Shown in pieces: positions 33,933 through 45,763 of a stretch of 64,000 nt of DNA. Below the pieces are notes generated by a model. It had not been told where the DNA came from. It did no database searches and saw nothing but the letters and a program-made list of their open reading frames with translations. The stretch spans positions 1 through 64,000 of the forward strand of contig JAZKJV010000681.1 in assembly GCA_037367405.1 (NCBI GenBank), in the 5' to 3' direction. The translations under genes were made by a program, and so were the position numbers. The DNA is from Ottelia alismoides. Taxonomy: Eukaryota; Streptophyta; Magnoliopsida; Alismatales; Hydrocharitaceae. Every line of letters starts with the position of its first letter. Position 1 is the first letter of the stretch.

Positions 33933-35427
33933 CCCCCCTATACTTAAACTTTGCTAGTCCTCGAGCAAATAAAGAATGAATAAGTTGGGTTAATCCCTGA
34001 CTGTGCATGTGAATACAAGACTTGATCCGTTCAAGAACTCTCGGTTTTAGAGATCCTAAAATTCTAAGCTGAACCAAGCTCTAGTCAAAAGGTACCCAAT
34101 TTCCCTAATCATCAGACTCTCTTTGTATACATATATATAAGGGATATGACTTTAAGTGTTGACCGCAGTTACAAGAGTAGAGTCACAACGTCACCCAAGG
34201 TTCCAGTCCAAGAGACTCTCCTATGGACCCAATCCTCAACACTAGGGAATAAATCATTTCTTGCATCCAATTCACCGTCTCTTTAGTTGTCAGACTTGAA
34301 AGTGTAGATGGAAGGCCAGTTGATGGAGGGCATAGGATTGTGTCATTTCTTCTCTCCCTCTCATTGGAACAAGGATCCTCTCAAGTGCCTTATTATGCAA
34401 CGCAATTTTTTTTGGGTGTTGATCAGTGCGTCCGTCAAGAGAAGTTGGAGCCGTCTGCACTTGTTTTCCTGGGAGTACACCGGGGTGTGCCTTTTTTGAG
34501 TACCTATCGTACCTTCTACACCCAGACTTGTAGCATTTACGATGCAGAGCCCTTTTTTGGTGCAAGCCCGACTCCTGGTCCTAATAGCGGTGGTCCAAGT
34601 GGACACTTTGAAATGGTTGGGAGCGCTCGCCTTTGGTGGAAGCTCTTTTGATAATTGACTTTGTGGAATGAGAGCTTTTTTTTTGACATTTCATTGCTTT
34701 GTAGTATTTGTGGCTAGCTCCACTGCTTTTACCAAGAGTTGGCGCACACTGATCAACATTTTTTTTATTTTTATCACACCCTGGCACATAGGTAAATATC
34801 AAGAGATAGTACAAGAATCATGTTCTCATACTGGCTAAATGTGCTGACACTCAGGTTTCATGAAGCCTTCATTGATTTTATCCCATCCTCGAGCATCATC
34901 AAATCAAGTCCAAACTCAAATCCCTCTTCCCAGTTCCTCAAGTGAAATTTCAACTCATCTCATCATAACTGCAGTCGTGTATGTGAGGTGCTGATCATAT
35001 TCTTAAGGTAGAGACTAATCATGCAATATAGCACACACATCTTTCAAACTAGGGAAATGTGAATAATTAAGTCAAGGACCCTAATGACTAAGGCTGGTTA
35101 ACTCAAAATCTCAAGACCTCATAAACCAAGTGTTCTTGAACATCACTAGTCTTGTGTGAAAGTGAATTGTGTCAGGGATTAAACCAACTTATTAGTTAGT
35201 TTTTTTTTATGAATGTTTTTTTTTTAAGTTTTAGAAAAAGTTTTTTTTTCAAAAAGTTTTTTTTACAAACAAAGGCAAAGAAGTTTTTTTTAGAAGAAGT
35301 TTTGTTTTTTTTTCAAGAGTTTTTTTTTATTTTTTTACCCACCCCATAATTATTATATAATATATACAAAAATACGTGAAAGTACGAGGTATGGGTAAAG
35401 TATATATGTAATATATACACGCTCATC
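33933..35427 (-). repeat. E2 3' UTR piece, tandem copy 1
   Basis: PPT (minus strand AAGTATAGGGGGG at 33933-33945), a conserved TTTGCT-AGCAAA hairpin, then about 1.45 kb of 3' UTR ending at the junction ACACGCTCATC. It repeats at 38430-39926 and 42929-44413. Small open frames such as 34290-34565 are kept in all three copies only because the copies are recent. A T-rich patch with repeated AGTTTTTTT words lies at about 35195-35335. Confidence 0.75.
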
Positions 35428-38400
35428 TGACGTGTCGCTGAATACGGTGTTTAATTCGGCTTCGTTGTAGCATGTGTACTTAGCGATTCGGTCAGAACCG
35501 AGAGAAGATCTCCGTGAAGAGTGTCTCGGCTTTAATTTATATCCCGGGCAAGTCCGGGGTCGAACTCAGGGAGGCAAAGGAATAACTTGGGTTTAATTTG
35601 CAAATTTAAGATCTAGATATCCAAACGGTATTTTTTAGATTTTTTTTAATGCAAAAACACAGGTGAAAGGTGAATGCAAGTGAATTAAGACACTAAGAAA
35701 GTATACAACTTAGCCAAATTAATTTTAATGAGAAATTAATCTAATTTAGCCAAATTATATTTTTCCTAGAATACTAATCCAAAGATGAAAACAAAACACA
35801 TTTTTTTTGAAATTTTAGGACTTAAAATGCAACAATGAAAAATACACACTTTTTATGGGTTTTTTCGTAATTTCTCACACAAACAGTAAGTAAAAATTAT
35901 GAAAAATTTATTGGAACTAAAACATGATGCAAGGAAAATACAGTAATATTTTTGGATTTTTCTGACAAATTATGAATTTTTTATGAACTTTTTAGTGAAA
36001 TCAGAGTGACAACAAGTAAATAATTTCTAATAAATCCAAATTATCAAATTAAGCAGAATGCGAATTATCCCAAAAAGATATTTTCATGTAGAATCCAGAA
36101 GAATTGTAATTTCGCAAATACGATATACGTGGATTTAATTAAAAATCGAACACTAAAAGCACTCTACAATTTATTTCAGGCACAAGACAACTCCAATGGA
36201 TGTGAAATTTGGACTGTAAGTTACTCACATATCAAGGCATCACATACAATTTTTGTGGAATTTTTAAAACAACCGTGAGTTAGATATAATTTTAAGAGCA
36301 CAGAATGGGTAAAATATGCTAAATTTCAGTTAACTATTTTTAATTAATTACTCATGAGTCACAAAAATATAAACAAATACCTATAATGTAGAGAATTAGT
36401 TGCTCAACACAATGCCACTTTTCATTGAATAAAAAGATACAAAAGAGTGGTCCAAATTAACACACAAACACATGGGTATCCGTGTAAAATCATAACTGGA
36501 AATGAACAAGACAAATATGTACATGGACGTTTTTGTAATTACATAAACAAGAGAAATAAAAATCGCAATTTTTACAATTAAAAAAAATTCACCTTCTTCT
36601 TCCTCTTGCTTGGGCGTAGGGAGAAGAACCCAAAAAAGGGGTTTGAGGTCGGCGGCGGTGGCGCGCCGCGCGCGGCCACGAGGACGTCGGCGGCCGCGGG
36701 GAGGTGGTGGGGCGGCCGCGCGTGGGCGCGGGTGAGAGAGGGGCGGCGCGGTTTGGCGGGAAGGACGGGGGCCGCGGAGCTCTCCCGCGTGAGCGGAGGA
36801 GGGAGCGGGCGGTGGCGCCGCTGGAAGGCCGGCGGGGTCGCGGCGGGCGAGGGGGCTGAGCACGCGCGGCGGCGCCGCACGCACGGAGGTGAGCGGCGGC
36901 GGAGCGGCCGCTTGGAGGAGAAAAGGGGGGGGCGGCGGCGTGCGTCCTCCTCCTCCTGTTTCTTTTTTTTAATTTTTTTTAAATTTTTTTTTGTTTTGCT
37001 GCAATTAAAAAAAACTTCTTTTTTTGTTTTAACTTTTTTTATATTTTTAATTTTTTTAAGCAGGAAATATGTACACAAAAAAAGGAAGATGATGATGAGG
37101 GTGTGATAATGTGATTAAAAAAACTATGGTGATGATGTGATATAAGAAAACAAGATAGTTGATAAATTAAAACAACAAAAAAAATGATGAGAAATACTTA
37201 CCTGGTCTTCGCCGGTTTGGCGGAGCAGCTACGCTGGACTCCTCTCGTCGCCTCGATCCGATTGGCGAAAAATCGGAGAAGCTTAGCGAGCTCGACGGGG
37301 AACTCGTGACGCGAAGCGGAGCTCCGCGGATCTCACCTGAAGGAGGTCGTCGCTTGAGGACGATGCTTCGCCGCTGTCACCAACAAAACACTCCAAGCTC
37401 TCTCCTTATTCTATAAGAATGGTGGATGGGCAAAAAATGTGGATGTGGAGATGATTATAAAGAGATGAATAATGGGAGTTAGAGAGGTGGTGGTGTTGAA
37501 TGAGAAGCTAGATTATTGGTGGAGTTGAATGGGAGGTTGGTGGAAGAATATGGAGTGGAATGGAGGTTGAAAGAAGACTTGGAGGTTAATGGAGAAAGGG
37601 AAGTTATTGTAGAGAATAGGAAAAAATAAATACATAAATAATGATATAAAGTATGCTACTTTAAATACAACAAAAATAAAGAGGGAAAAAACATAGTGGT
37701 TAATTTACAAATAAATACATACAACATGTACAATTTTTGTTTACTTTTCTAATTTGTATTTTTTGTCTTTTTAATAAGAGATATTTACAACGGAAAAATA
37801 CTATAAAATAATATAATTAAACTACAACACAATCATGATATTTTTGTATTTTTAGCAATTATGAAAGATACAATAAAAATTAAAGAAAGAATGAATATAT
37901 ACAAGGTATACAGTATACATCTAGGTCCCAAAACCCAACTTTTGCAAACGAGCTCCGATTTTAATGAAACCACTTTCGTTGGATAGATAATTTTCTAACT
38001 TGAACTTTAAAAGTAAGTTTGGTGAATTTGGAGTTCATACGGAGCGGGAATTTAGCTTGGAAGTTGGTCTTTACGGCTTTTTCCCATTGGGATCTAGGAG
38101 CATTTATTTGAGGTAAAATTTATTTTGTATTTTTATATTTTTATGTACATTATTATGAACAAGTTAGAGAAAGAATTAGCCAAAAAGGAGTTGAAATGAA
38201 ATTATTAAAAATACATGAAGTTTTGGGTTATTTACATGTATAAAACTCCTTTATTTTTGCGTCTTTTTATGTGTAATTTATTTTGTACAATCTTATATAC
38301 AATAATTAGTGTGTTTTATTTACAAGAGTTATTTTGTTAATTTATTGATTTTATGGATATTTATTTGGGATTTTACTCGGGGATTTTGCTAAGATCAAGA

Positions 38401-38429
38401 TATTGAGATGATGAATCGTGGATTCATCA
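35428..38429 (-). mobile_element. E2 LTR2 (type B)
   Basis: It is 3,002 bp, beginning TGACGTGTCGCTGAATACGG (type B). It is almost identical to LTR3, which has the same length. A TATA-like site (minus strand TCTTTATAAT) is at 37454-37463 and a candidate intron at 36999-37201. Confidence 0.85.
36999..37201 (-). other. Candidate intron inside E2 LTR2
   Basis: On the minus strand, CCAG|GTAAGTAT at 37202/37201 is a perfect plant donor and TTTTTTAATTGCAG|C at 36999 a good acceptor. The 203 nt between is very AT-rich while both flanks are GC-rich, the contrast plant splicing prefers. The same pair is found at 41498-41700 (LTR3) and 50645-50848 (LTR4b). LTR1 has the donor at 32705 and another acceptor at 32449. 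A second donor-like site (CAG|GTGAGA) lies about 130 bp upstream. Confidence 0.45.
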
Positions 38430-39926
38430 CCCCCCATACTTAAACTTTGCTAGTCCTCGAGCAAATAAAGAATGAATAAGTTGGGTTAATCCCTGACTGT
38501 GCATGTGAATACAAGACTTGATCCGTTCAAGAACTCTCGGTTTTAGAGATCCTAAAATTCTAAGCTGAACCAAGCTCTAGTCAAAAGGTACCCAATTTCC
38601 CTAATCATCAGACTCTCTTTGTATACATATATATATAAGGGATATGACTTTAAGTGTTGACCGCATTTACAAAAGTAGAGTCACAACGTCACCCAAGGTT
38701 CCAGTCCAAGAGACTCTCCTATGGACCCGATCCTCAACACTAGGGAATAAATCATTTCCTGCATCCAATTCACCGTCTCTTTAGTTGTCAGACTTGAAAG
38801 TGTAGATGGAAGGCCAGTTGATGGAGGGCATAGGATTGTGTCATTTCTTCTCTCCCTCTCATTGGAACAAAGATCCTCTCAAGTGCCTTATTACGCAACG
38901 CAATTTTTTTTTGGTGTTGATCAGTGCGTCCGTCAAGAGAAGTTGGAGCCGTCTGCACTTGTTTTCCTGGGAGTACACCGGGGTGTGCCTTTTTTGAGTA
39001 CCTATCGTACCTTCTACACCCAGACTTGTAGCATTTACGATGCAGAGCCCTTTTTTGGTGCAAGCCCGACTCCTGGTCCTAATAGCGGTGGTCCAAGTGG
39101 ACACTTTGAAATGGTTGGGAGCGCTCGCCTTTGGTGGAAGCTCTTTTGATAATTGACTTTGTGGAATGAGAGCTTTTTTTTTGACATTTCATTGCTTTGT
39201 AGTATTTGTGGCTAGCTCCACTGCTTTTACCAAGAGTTGGCGCACACTGATCAACATTTTTTTTTATTTTTATCACACCCTGGCACATAGGTAAATATCA
39301 AGAGATAGTACAAGAATCATGTTCTCATACTGGCTAAATGTGCTGACACTCAGGTTTCATGAAGCCTTCATTGATTTTATCCCATCCTCGAGCATCATCA
39401 AATCAAGTCCAAACTCAAATCCCTCTTCCCAGTTCCTCAAGTGAAATTTCAACTCATCTCATCATAACTGCAGTCGTGTATGTGAGGTGCTGATCATATT
39501 CTTAAGGTAGAGACTAAGCATGCAATATAGCACACACATCTTTCAAACTAGGGAAATGTGAATAATTAAGTCAAGGACCCTAATGACTAAGGCTGGTTAA
39601 CTCAAAATCTCAAGACCTCATAAACCAAGTGTTCTTGAACATCACTAGTCTTGTGTGAAAGTGAATTGTGTCAGGGATTAAACCAACTTATTAGTTAGTT
39701 TTTTTTTATGAATGTTTTTTTTTTAAGTTTTAGAAAAAGTTTTTTTTTCAAAAAGTTTTTTTTACAAACAAAGGCAAAGAAGTTTTTTTTAGAAGAAGTT
39801 TTGCTTTTTTTTCAAGAGTTTTTTTTTATTTTTTTACCCACCCCATAATTATTATATAATATATACAAAAATACGTGAAAGTACGAGGTATGGGTAAAGT
39901 ATATATGTAATATATACACGCTCATC
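38430..39926 (-). repeat. E2 3' UTR piece, tandem copy 2
   Basis: Nearly identical to 33933-35427, with PPT at its left end and the junction ACACGCTCATC at its right end. It supports the 4.5 kb repeat period (LTR ends at 33932, 38429 and 42928). Confidence 0.8.
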
Positions 39927-42900
39927 TGACGTGTCGCTGAATACGGTGTTTAATTCGGCTTCGTTGTAGCATGTGTACTTAGCGATTCGGTCAGAACCGA
40001 GAGAAGATCTCCGTGAAGAGTGTCTCGGCTTTAATTTATATCCCGGGCAAGTCCGGGGTTGAACTCAGGGAGGCAAAGGAATAACTTGGGTTTAATTTGC
40101 AAATTTAAGATCTAGATATCCAAACGGTATTTTTTAGATTTTTTTTAATGCAAAAACACAGGTGAAAGGTGAATGCAAGTGAATTAAGACACTAAGAAAG
40201 TATACAACTTAGCCAAATTAATTTTAATGAGAAATTAATCTAATTTAGCCAAATTATATTTTTCCTAGAATACTAATCCAAAGATGAAAACAAAACACAT
40301 TTTTTTTGAAATTTTAGGACTTAAAATGCAACAATGAAAAATACACACTTTTTATGGGTTTTTTCGTAATTTCTCACACAAACAGTAAGTAAAAATTATG
40401 AAAAATTTATTGGAACTAAAACATGATGCAAGGAAAATACAGTAATATTTTTGGATTTTTCTGACAAATTATGAATTTTTTATGAACTTTTTAGTGAAAT
40501 CAGAGTGACAACAAGTAAATAATTTCTAATAAATCCAAATTATCAAATTAAGCAGAATGCGAATTATCCCAAAAAGATATTTTCATGTAGAATCCAGAAG
40601 AATTGTAATTTCGCAAATACGATATACGTGGATTTAATTAAAAATCGAACACTAAAAGCACTCTACAATTTATTTCAGGCACAAGACAACTCCAATGGAT
40701 GTGAAATTTGGACTGTAAGTTACTCACATATCAAGGCATCACATACAATTTTTGTGGAATTTTTAAAACAACCGTGAGTTAGATATAATTTTAAGAGCAC
40801 AGAATGGGTAAAATATGCTAAATTTCAGTTAACTATTTTTAATTAATTACTCATGAGTCACAAAAATATAAACAAATACCTATAATGTAGAGAATTAGTT
40901 GCTCAACACAATGCCACTTTTCATTGAATAAAAAGATACAAAAGAGTGGTCCAAATTAACACACAAACACATGGGTATCCGTGTAAAATCATAACTGGAA
41001 ATGAACAAGACAAATATGTACAGGGACGTTTTTGTAATTACATAAACAAGAGAAATAAAAATCGCAATTTTTACAATTAAAAAAAATTCACCTTCTTCTT
41101 CCTCTTGCTTGGGCGTAGGGAGAAGAACCCAAAAAAGGGGTTTGAGGTCGGCGGCGGTGGCGCGCCGCGCGCGGCCACGAGGACGTCGGCGGCCGCGGGG
41201 AGGTGGTGGGGCGGTCGCGCGTGGGCGCGGGTGAGAGAGGGGCGGCGCGGTTTGGCGGGAAGGACGGGGGCCGCGGAGCTCTCCCGCGTGAGCGGAGGAG
41301 GGAGCGGGCGGTGGCGCCGCTGGAAGGCCGGCGGGGTCGCGGCGGGCGAGGGGGCTGAGCACGCGCGGCGGCGCCGCACGCACGGAGGTGAGCGGCGGCG
41401 GAGCGGCCGCTTGGAGGAGAAAAGGGGGGGGGCGGCGGCGTGCGTCCTCCTCCTCCTGTTTCTTTTTTTTAATTTTTTTTAAATTTTTTTTGTTTTGCTG
41501 CAATTAAAAAAAACTTCTTTTTTTGTTTTAACTTTTTTTATATTTTTAATTTTTTTAAGCAGGAAATATGTACACAAAAAAAGGAAGATGATGATGAGGG
41601 TGTGATAATGTGATTAAAAAAACTATGGTGATGATGTGATATAAGAAAACAAGATAGTTGATAAATTAAAACAACAAGAAAAATGATGAGAAATACTTAC
41701 CTGGTCTTCGCCGGTTTGGCGGAGCAGCTACGCTGGACTCCTCTCGTCGCCTCGATCCGATTGGTGAAAAATCGGAGAAGCTTAGCGAGCTCGACGGGGA
41801 ACTCGTGACGCGAAGCGGAGCTCCGCGGATCTCACCTGAAGGAGGTCGTCGCTTGAGGACGATGCTTCGCCGCTGTCACCAACAAAACACTCCAAGCTCT
41901 CTCCTTATTCTATAAGAATGGTGGATGGGCAAAAAATGTGGATGTGGAGATGATTATAAAGAGATGAATAATGGGAGTTAGAGAGGTGGTGGTGTTGAAT
42001 GAGAAGCTAGATTATTGGTGGAGTTGAATGGGAGGTTGGTGGAAGAATATGGAGTGGAATGGAGGTTGAAAGAAGACTTGGAGGTTAATGGAGAAAGGGA
42101 AGTTATTGTAGAGAATAGGAAAAAATAAATACATAAATAATGATATAAAGTATGCTACTTTAAATACAACAAAAATAAAGAGGGAAAAAACATAGTGGTT
42201 AATTTACAAATAAATACATACAACATGTACAATTTTTGTTTACTTTTCTAATTTGTATTTTTTGTCTTTTTAATAAGAGATATTTACAACGGAAAAATAC
42301 TATAAAATAATATAATTAAACTACAACACAATCATGATATTTTTGTATTTTTAGCAATTATGAAAGATACAATAAAAATTAAAGAAAGAATGAATATATA
42401 CAAGGTATACAGTATACATCTAGGTCCCAAAACCCAACTTTTGCAAACGAGCTCCGATTTTAATGAAACCACTTTCGTTGGATAGATAATTTTCTAACTT
42501 GAACTTTAAAAGTAAGTTTGGTGAATTTGGAGTTCATACGGAGCGGGAATTTAGCTTGGAAGTTGGTCTTTACGGCTTTTTCCCATTGGGATCTAGGAGC
42601 ATTTATTTGAGGTAAAATTTATTTTGTATTTTTATATTTTTATGTACATTATTATGAACAAGTTAGAGAAAGAATTAGCCAAAAAGGAGTTGAAATGAAA
42701 TTATTAAAAATACATGAAGTTTTGGGTTATTTACATGTATAAAACTCCTTTATTTTTGCGTCTTTTTATGTGTAATTTATTTTGTACAATCTTATATACA
42801 ATAATTAGTGTGTTTTATTTACAAGAGTTATTTTGTTAATTTATTGATTTTATGGATATTTATTTGGGATTTTACTCGGGGATTTTGCTAAGATCAAGAT

Positions 42901-42928
42901 ATTGAGATGATGAATCGTGGATTCATCA
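39927..42928 (-). mobile_element. E2 LTR3 (type B)
   Basis: It is 3,002 bp. I noticed only a handful of base differences from LTR2 by eye, for example GGTCGCGCG against GGCCGCGCG in the GC-rich block. It is the LTR directly next to the full internal region. Confidence 0.85.
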
Positions 42929-44413
42929 CCCCCCATACTTAAACTTTGCTAGTCCTCGAGCAAATAAAGAATGAATAAGTTGGGTTAATCCCTGACTGTG
43001 CATGTGAATACAAGACTTGATCCGTTCAAGAACTCTCGGTTTTAGAGATCCTAAAATTCTAAGCTGAACCAAGCTCTAGTCAAAAGGTACCCAATTTCCC
43101 TAATCATCAGACTCTCTTTGTATACATATATATATAAGGGATATGACTTTAAGTGTTGACCGCATTTACAAAAGTAGAGTCACAACGTCACCCAAGGTTC
43201 CAGTCCAAGAGACTCTCCTATGGACCCGATCCTCAACACTAGGGAATAAATCATTTCCTGCATCCAATTCACCGTCTCTTTAGTTGTCAGACTTGAAAGT
43301 GTAGATGGAAGGCCAGTTGATGGAGGGCATAGGATTGTGTCATTTCTTCTCTCCCTCTCATTGGAACAAAGATCCTCTCAAGTGCCTTATTACGCAACGC
43401 AATTTTTTTTTGGTGTTGATCAGTGCGTCCGTCAAGAGAAGTTGGAGCCGTCTGCACTTGTTTTCCTGGGAGTACACCGGGGTGTGCCTTTTTTGAGTAC
43501 CTATCGTACCTTCTACACCCAGACTTGTAGCATTTACGATGCAGAGCCCTTTTTTGGTGCAAGCCCGACTCCTGGTCCTAATAGCGGTGGTCCAAGTGGA
43601 CACTTTGAAATGGTTGGGAGCGCTCACCTTTCGTGGAAGCTCTTTTGATAATTGACTTTGTGGAATGAGAGCTTTTTTTTTGACATTTCATTGCTTTGTA
43701 GTATTTGTGGCTAGCTCCACTGCTTTTACCAAGAGTTGGCGCACACTGATCAACATTTTTTTTATTTTTATCACACCCTGGCACATAGGTAAATATCAAG
43801 AGATAGTACAAGAATCATGTTCTCATACTGGCTAAATGTGCTGACACTCAGGTTTCATGAAGCCTTCATTGATTTTATCCCATCCTCGAGCATCATCAAA
43901 TCAAGTCCAAACTCAAATCCCTCTTCCCAGTTCCTCAAGTGAAATTTCAACTCATCTCATCATAACTGCAGTCGTGTATGTGAGGTGCTGATCATATTCT
44001 TAAGGTAGAGACTAAGCATGCAATATAGCACACACATCTTTCAAACTAGGGAAATGTGAATAATTAAGTCAAGGACCCTAATGACTAAGGCTGGTTAACT
44101 CAAAATCTCAAGACCTCATAAACCAAGTGTTCTTGAACATCACTAGTCTTGTGTGAAAGTGAATTGTGTCAGGGATTAAACCAACTTATTAGTTAGTTTT
44201 TTTATGAATGTTTTTTTTAAGTTTTAGAAAAAAAAATTTCAAAAAGTTTTTTTTTACAAAGGCAAAGAAGTTTTTTTTTTAGAAAAAGTTTTGCTTTTTT
44301 TTCAAGAGTTTTTTTTTATTTTTTTTACCCACCCCATAATTATTATATAATATATACAAAAATACGTGAAAGTACGAGTTATGCGTAAAGTATATATGTA
44401 ATATATACACGCC
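42929..44413 (-). other. E2 3' UTR and polypurine tract of the full internal region
   Basis: The PPT lies at 42929-42940 on the minus strand, followed by the same 1.45 kb as in the tandem copies. At 44413 this copy continues into the hairpin array, whereas the tandem copies jump straight to an LTR. This marks the break point of the internal deletion. Confidence 0.75.
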
Positions 44414-44486
44414 CCCCTATACTTAGCTTGTGCTATGTCCTCATGGCACTAGGTGACAAAAAGACATAGCTCGTACTAAGCGTAGG
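44411..44486 (-). repeat. Long PPT-like hairpin of E2
   Basis: A 24 bp imperfect stem (CCTATACTTAGC...CTATGTC against GACATAGC...CTAAGCGTAGG) with a run of C on the plus strand beside it, that is, a G-run on the coding strand. It is the counterpart of the long hairpin at 22707-22783 in E1. Confidence 0.7.
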
Positions 44487-44522
44487 AAAGCTAAAATAAT
44501 AGAAAGTATAGAAGTCGACCCG

Positions 44523-44559
44523 CCCCCCTATACTTAGGCTCTGGACAGCCTAAGTGTAG
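44523..44559 (-). repeat. PPT-like hairpin of E2, second
   Basis: Arms CTATACTTAGGCT and AGCCTAAGTGTAG with one G-T type mismatch and a 6 nt loop; the plus-strand C-run before it is a G-run after it on the coding strand. Confidence 0.75.
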
Positions 44560-44631
44560 AAGAAGAGCAAAAATGGGGCGAACGAGGTCAAGAGGAGAAA
44601 TGATGAGTAAATACACATGGCGGGCATCGGT

Positions 44632-44668
44632 CCCCCCTATACTTAGGCTTTGGTCAGCCTAAGTGTTG
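44632..44668 (-). repeat. PPT-like hairpin of E2, third
   Basis: Arms CTATACTTAGGCT and AGCCTAAGTGTTG, two mismatches near the base, 6 nt loop, preceded by CCCCC on the plus strand. Confidence 0.7.
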
Positions 44669-44759
44669 GAAAGAACACAAGATTGGAAGACCGATGAGAA
44701 TGGGAAAGAATATACAAAAAGAAAATAAAAAGAAGAGAAGGAGCGAATCGGGTCACTCA

Positions 44760-44796
44760 CCCCCCTATACTTAGGATCTAGTCATCCTAAGTATAG
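44760..44796 (-). repeat. PPT-like hairpin of E2, fourth
   Basis: Arms CTATACTTAGGAT and ATCCTAAGTATAG are perfect with a 6 nt loop, identical to E1 hairpins 1 and 4. It lies nearest the ORF end. Confidence 0.85.
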
Positions 44797-44905
44797 CCAC
44801 AAAATGAAAACGATACGGAACTGGGGCGAGTGATGCGAATCATGAGGGAGGGAGGTGAATAAAGGAAGGAAAATATGTACAAGGAGGAGGGAGAATATAC
44901 AAGGA

Positions 44906-45763
44906 TCAAGAAGGTTTGTGACGAACCTTCTTGCGGGAGCGATGGGGTAGGTAGTATACACATGTGTCGCTGTCAGAATCGTCCTCTGAAGAATAATAGT
45001 GAGGTGTGGGGAACGTCCAACGGGGGTCGACACACGGCTGCTTGCTCAAATATGGATTCAGATAAGCCGAACTAAGCTCACTCATGTAGATCACCTCATC
45101 CGGACCTGATGAGGACTCCTCAGAAAGTTCCTTCTCTGAAACATCGAAGGTAACCTTCTTAGTCGGTTTTCTAGAACCTGAAGCATCAAGAGGAAGAGGA
45201 GATTGATATGTCTTAAGGAGTTCGAGGGAACACCTCAAGGAATCAACACTCGTCTTCTTCTTACTAGATGACCGACTAGAGGATGGAGCAACCGATTTAT
45301 CAAAATTGGTCAATTTGGTCCCAGTTGTCTCCTTTGATGTATGTCCTGGATGTGGTGTGTGTGAGGTTCTGACTAGAGGTTCATCATCAGATGAGTCACC
45401 ATATGCATTGTAATACTCCTGCAAGGTCAGCACACGTCTCTGATAAGGCACAGTGTTCTCAGTTGGCTTGACATTGTTGTGTTCTTGTGTCGGATCATCG
45501 AAATGATCAAGGCAATCCACAAAGGTCATGTCCGACTCACTGATAGCTTCTGCTCTTGAGTCCTCTCTAGAAGCTGTCGTGGTGGTGGTGCAAGCAGTAG
45601 GCGGTGTGTGGTTGTAGGAAGTGTCTAAACCAATGGTTGTCTGGACAGTCGGTATCTCAGGTGTAGTAGAGAGATGGGACTCAACTGTCTCTCGAAGGTC
45701 GCGACTGTCTGCAACTTTACGGGTTACCTTGGAATATCGTGTGTCCTCAAAGATCGGGTGAGG
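44906..45763 (-). CDS. E2 ORF, downstream part after an in-frame TGA
   Basis: After the TGA at 45764-45766 the same frame stays open for 285 codons to a stop at 44906. Its first ATG is at 45529. The chain is rich in Ser, Thr, Asp and Glu with basic patches (RKPTKKVTFDVSEKE; ends RSRKKVRHKPS) and looks disordered. I recognise no domain. It may be the tail of one long E2 protein interrupted by a single nonsense change, a readthrough product, or a separate protein from 45529. In E1 the acidic tail after Gag is its nearest parallel. Confidence 0.5.
   Translation of the reverse strand, partial: PHPIFEDTRYSKVTRKVADSRDLRETVESHLSTTPEIPTVQTTIGLDTSYNHTPPTACTTTTTASREDSRAEAISESDMTFVDCLDHFDDPTQEHNNVKPTENTVPYQRRVLTLQEYYNAYGDSSDDEPLVRTSHTPHPGHTSKETTGTKLTNFDKSVAPSSSRSSSKKKTSVDSLRCSLELLKTYQSPLPLDASGSRKPTKKVTFDVSEKELSEESSSGPDEVIYMSELSSAYLNPYLSKQPCVDPRWTFPTPHYYSSEDDSDSDTCVYYLPHRSRKKVRHKPS

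Noticed and set aside
34290..34565. 91-codon minus-strand frame repeated at 38788 and 43287
   Set aside because: It lies in the 3' UTR of E2, has no recognisable motif, and its identity between copies only reflects recent tandem duplication.
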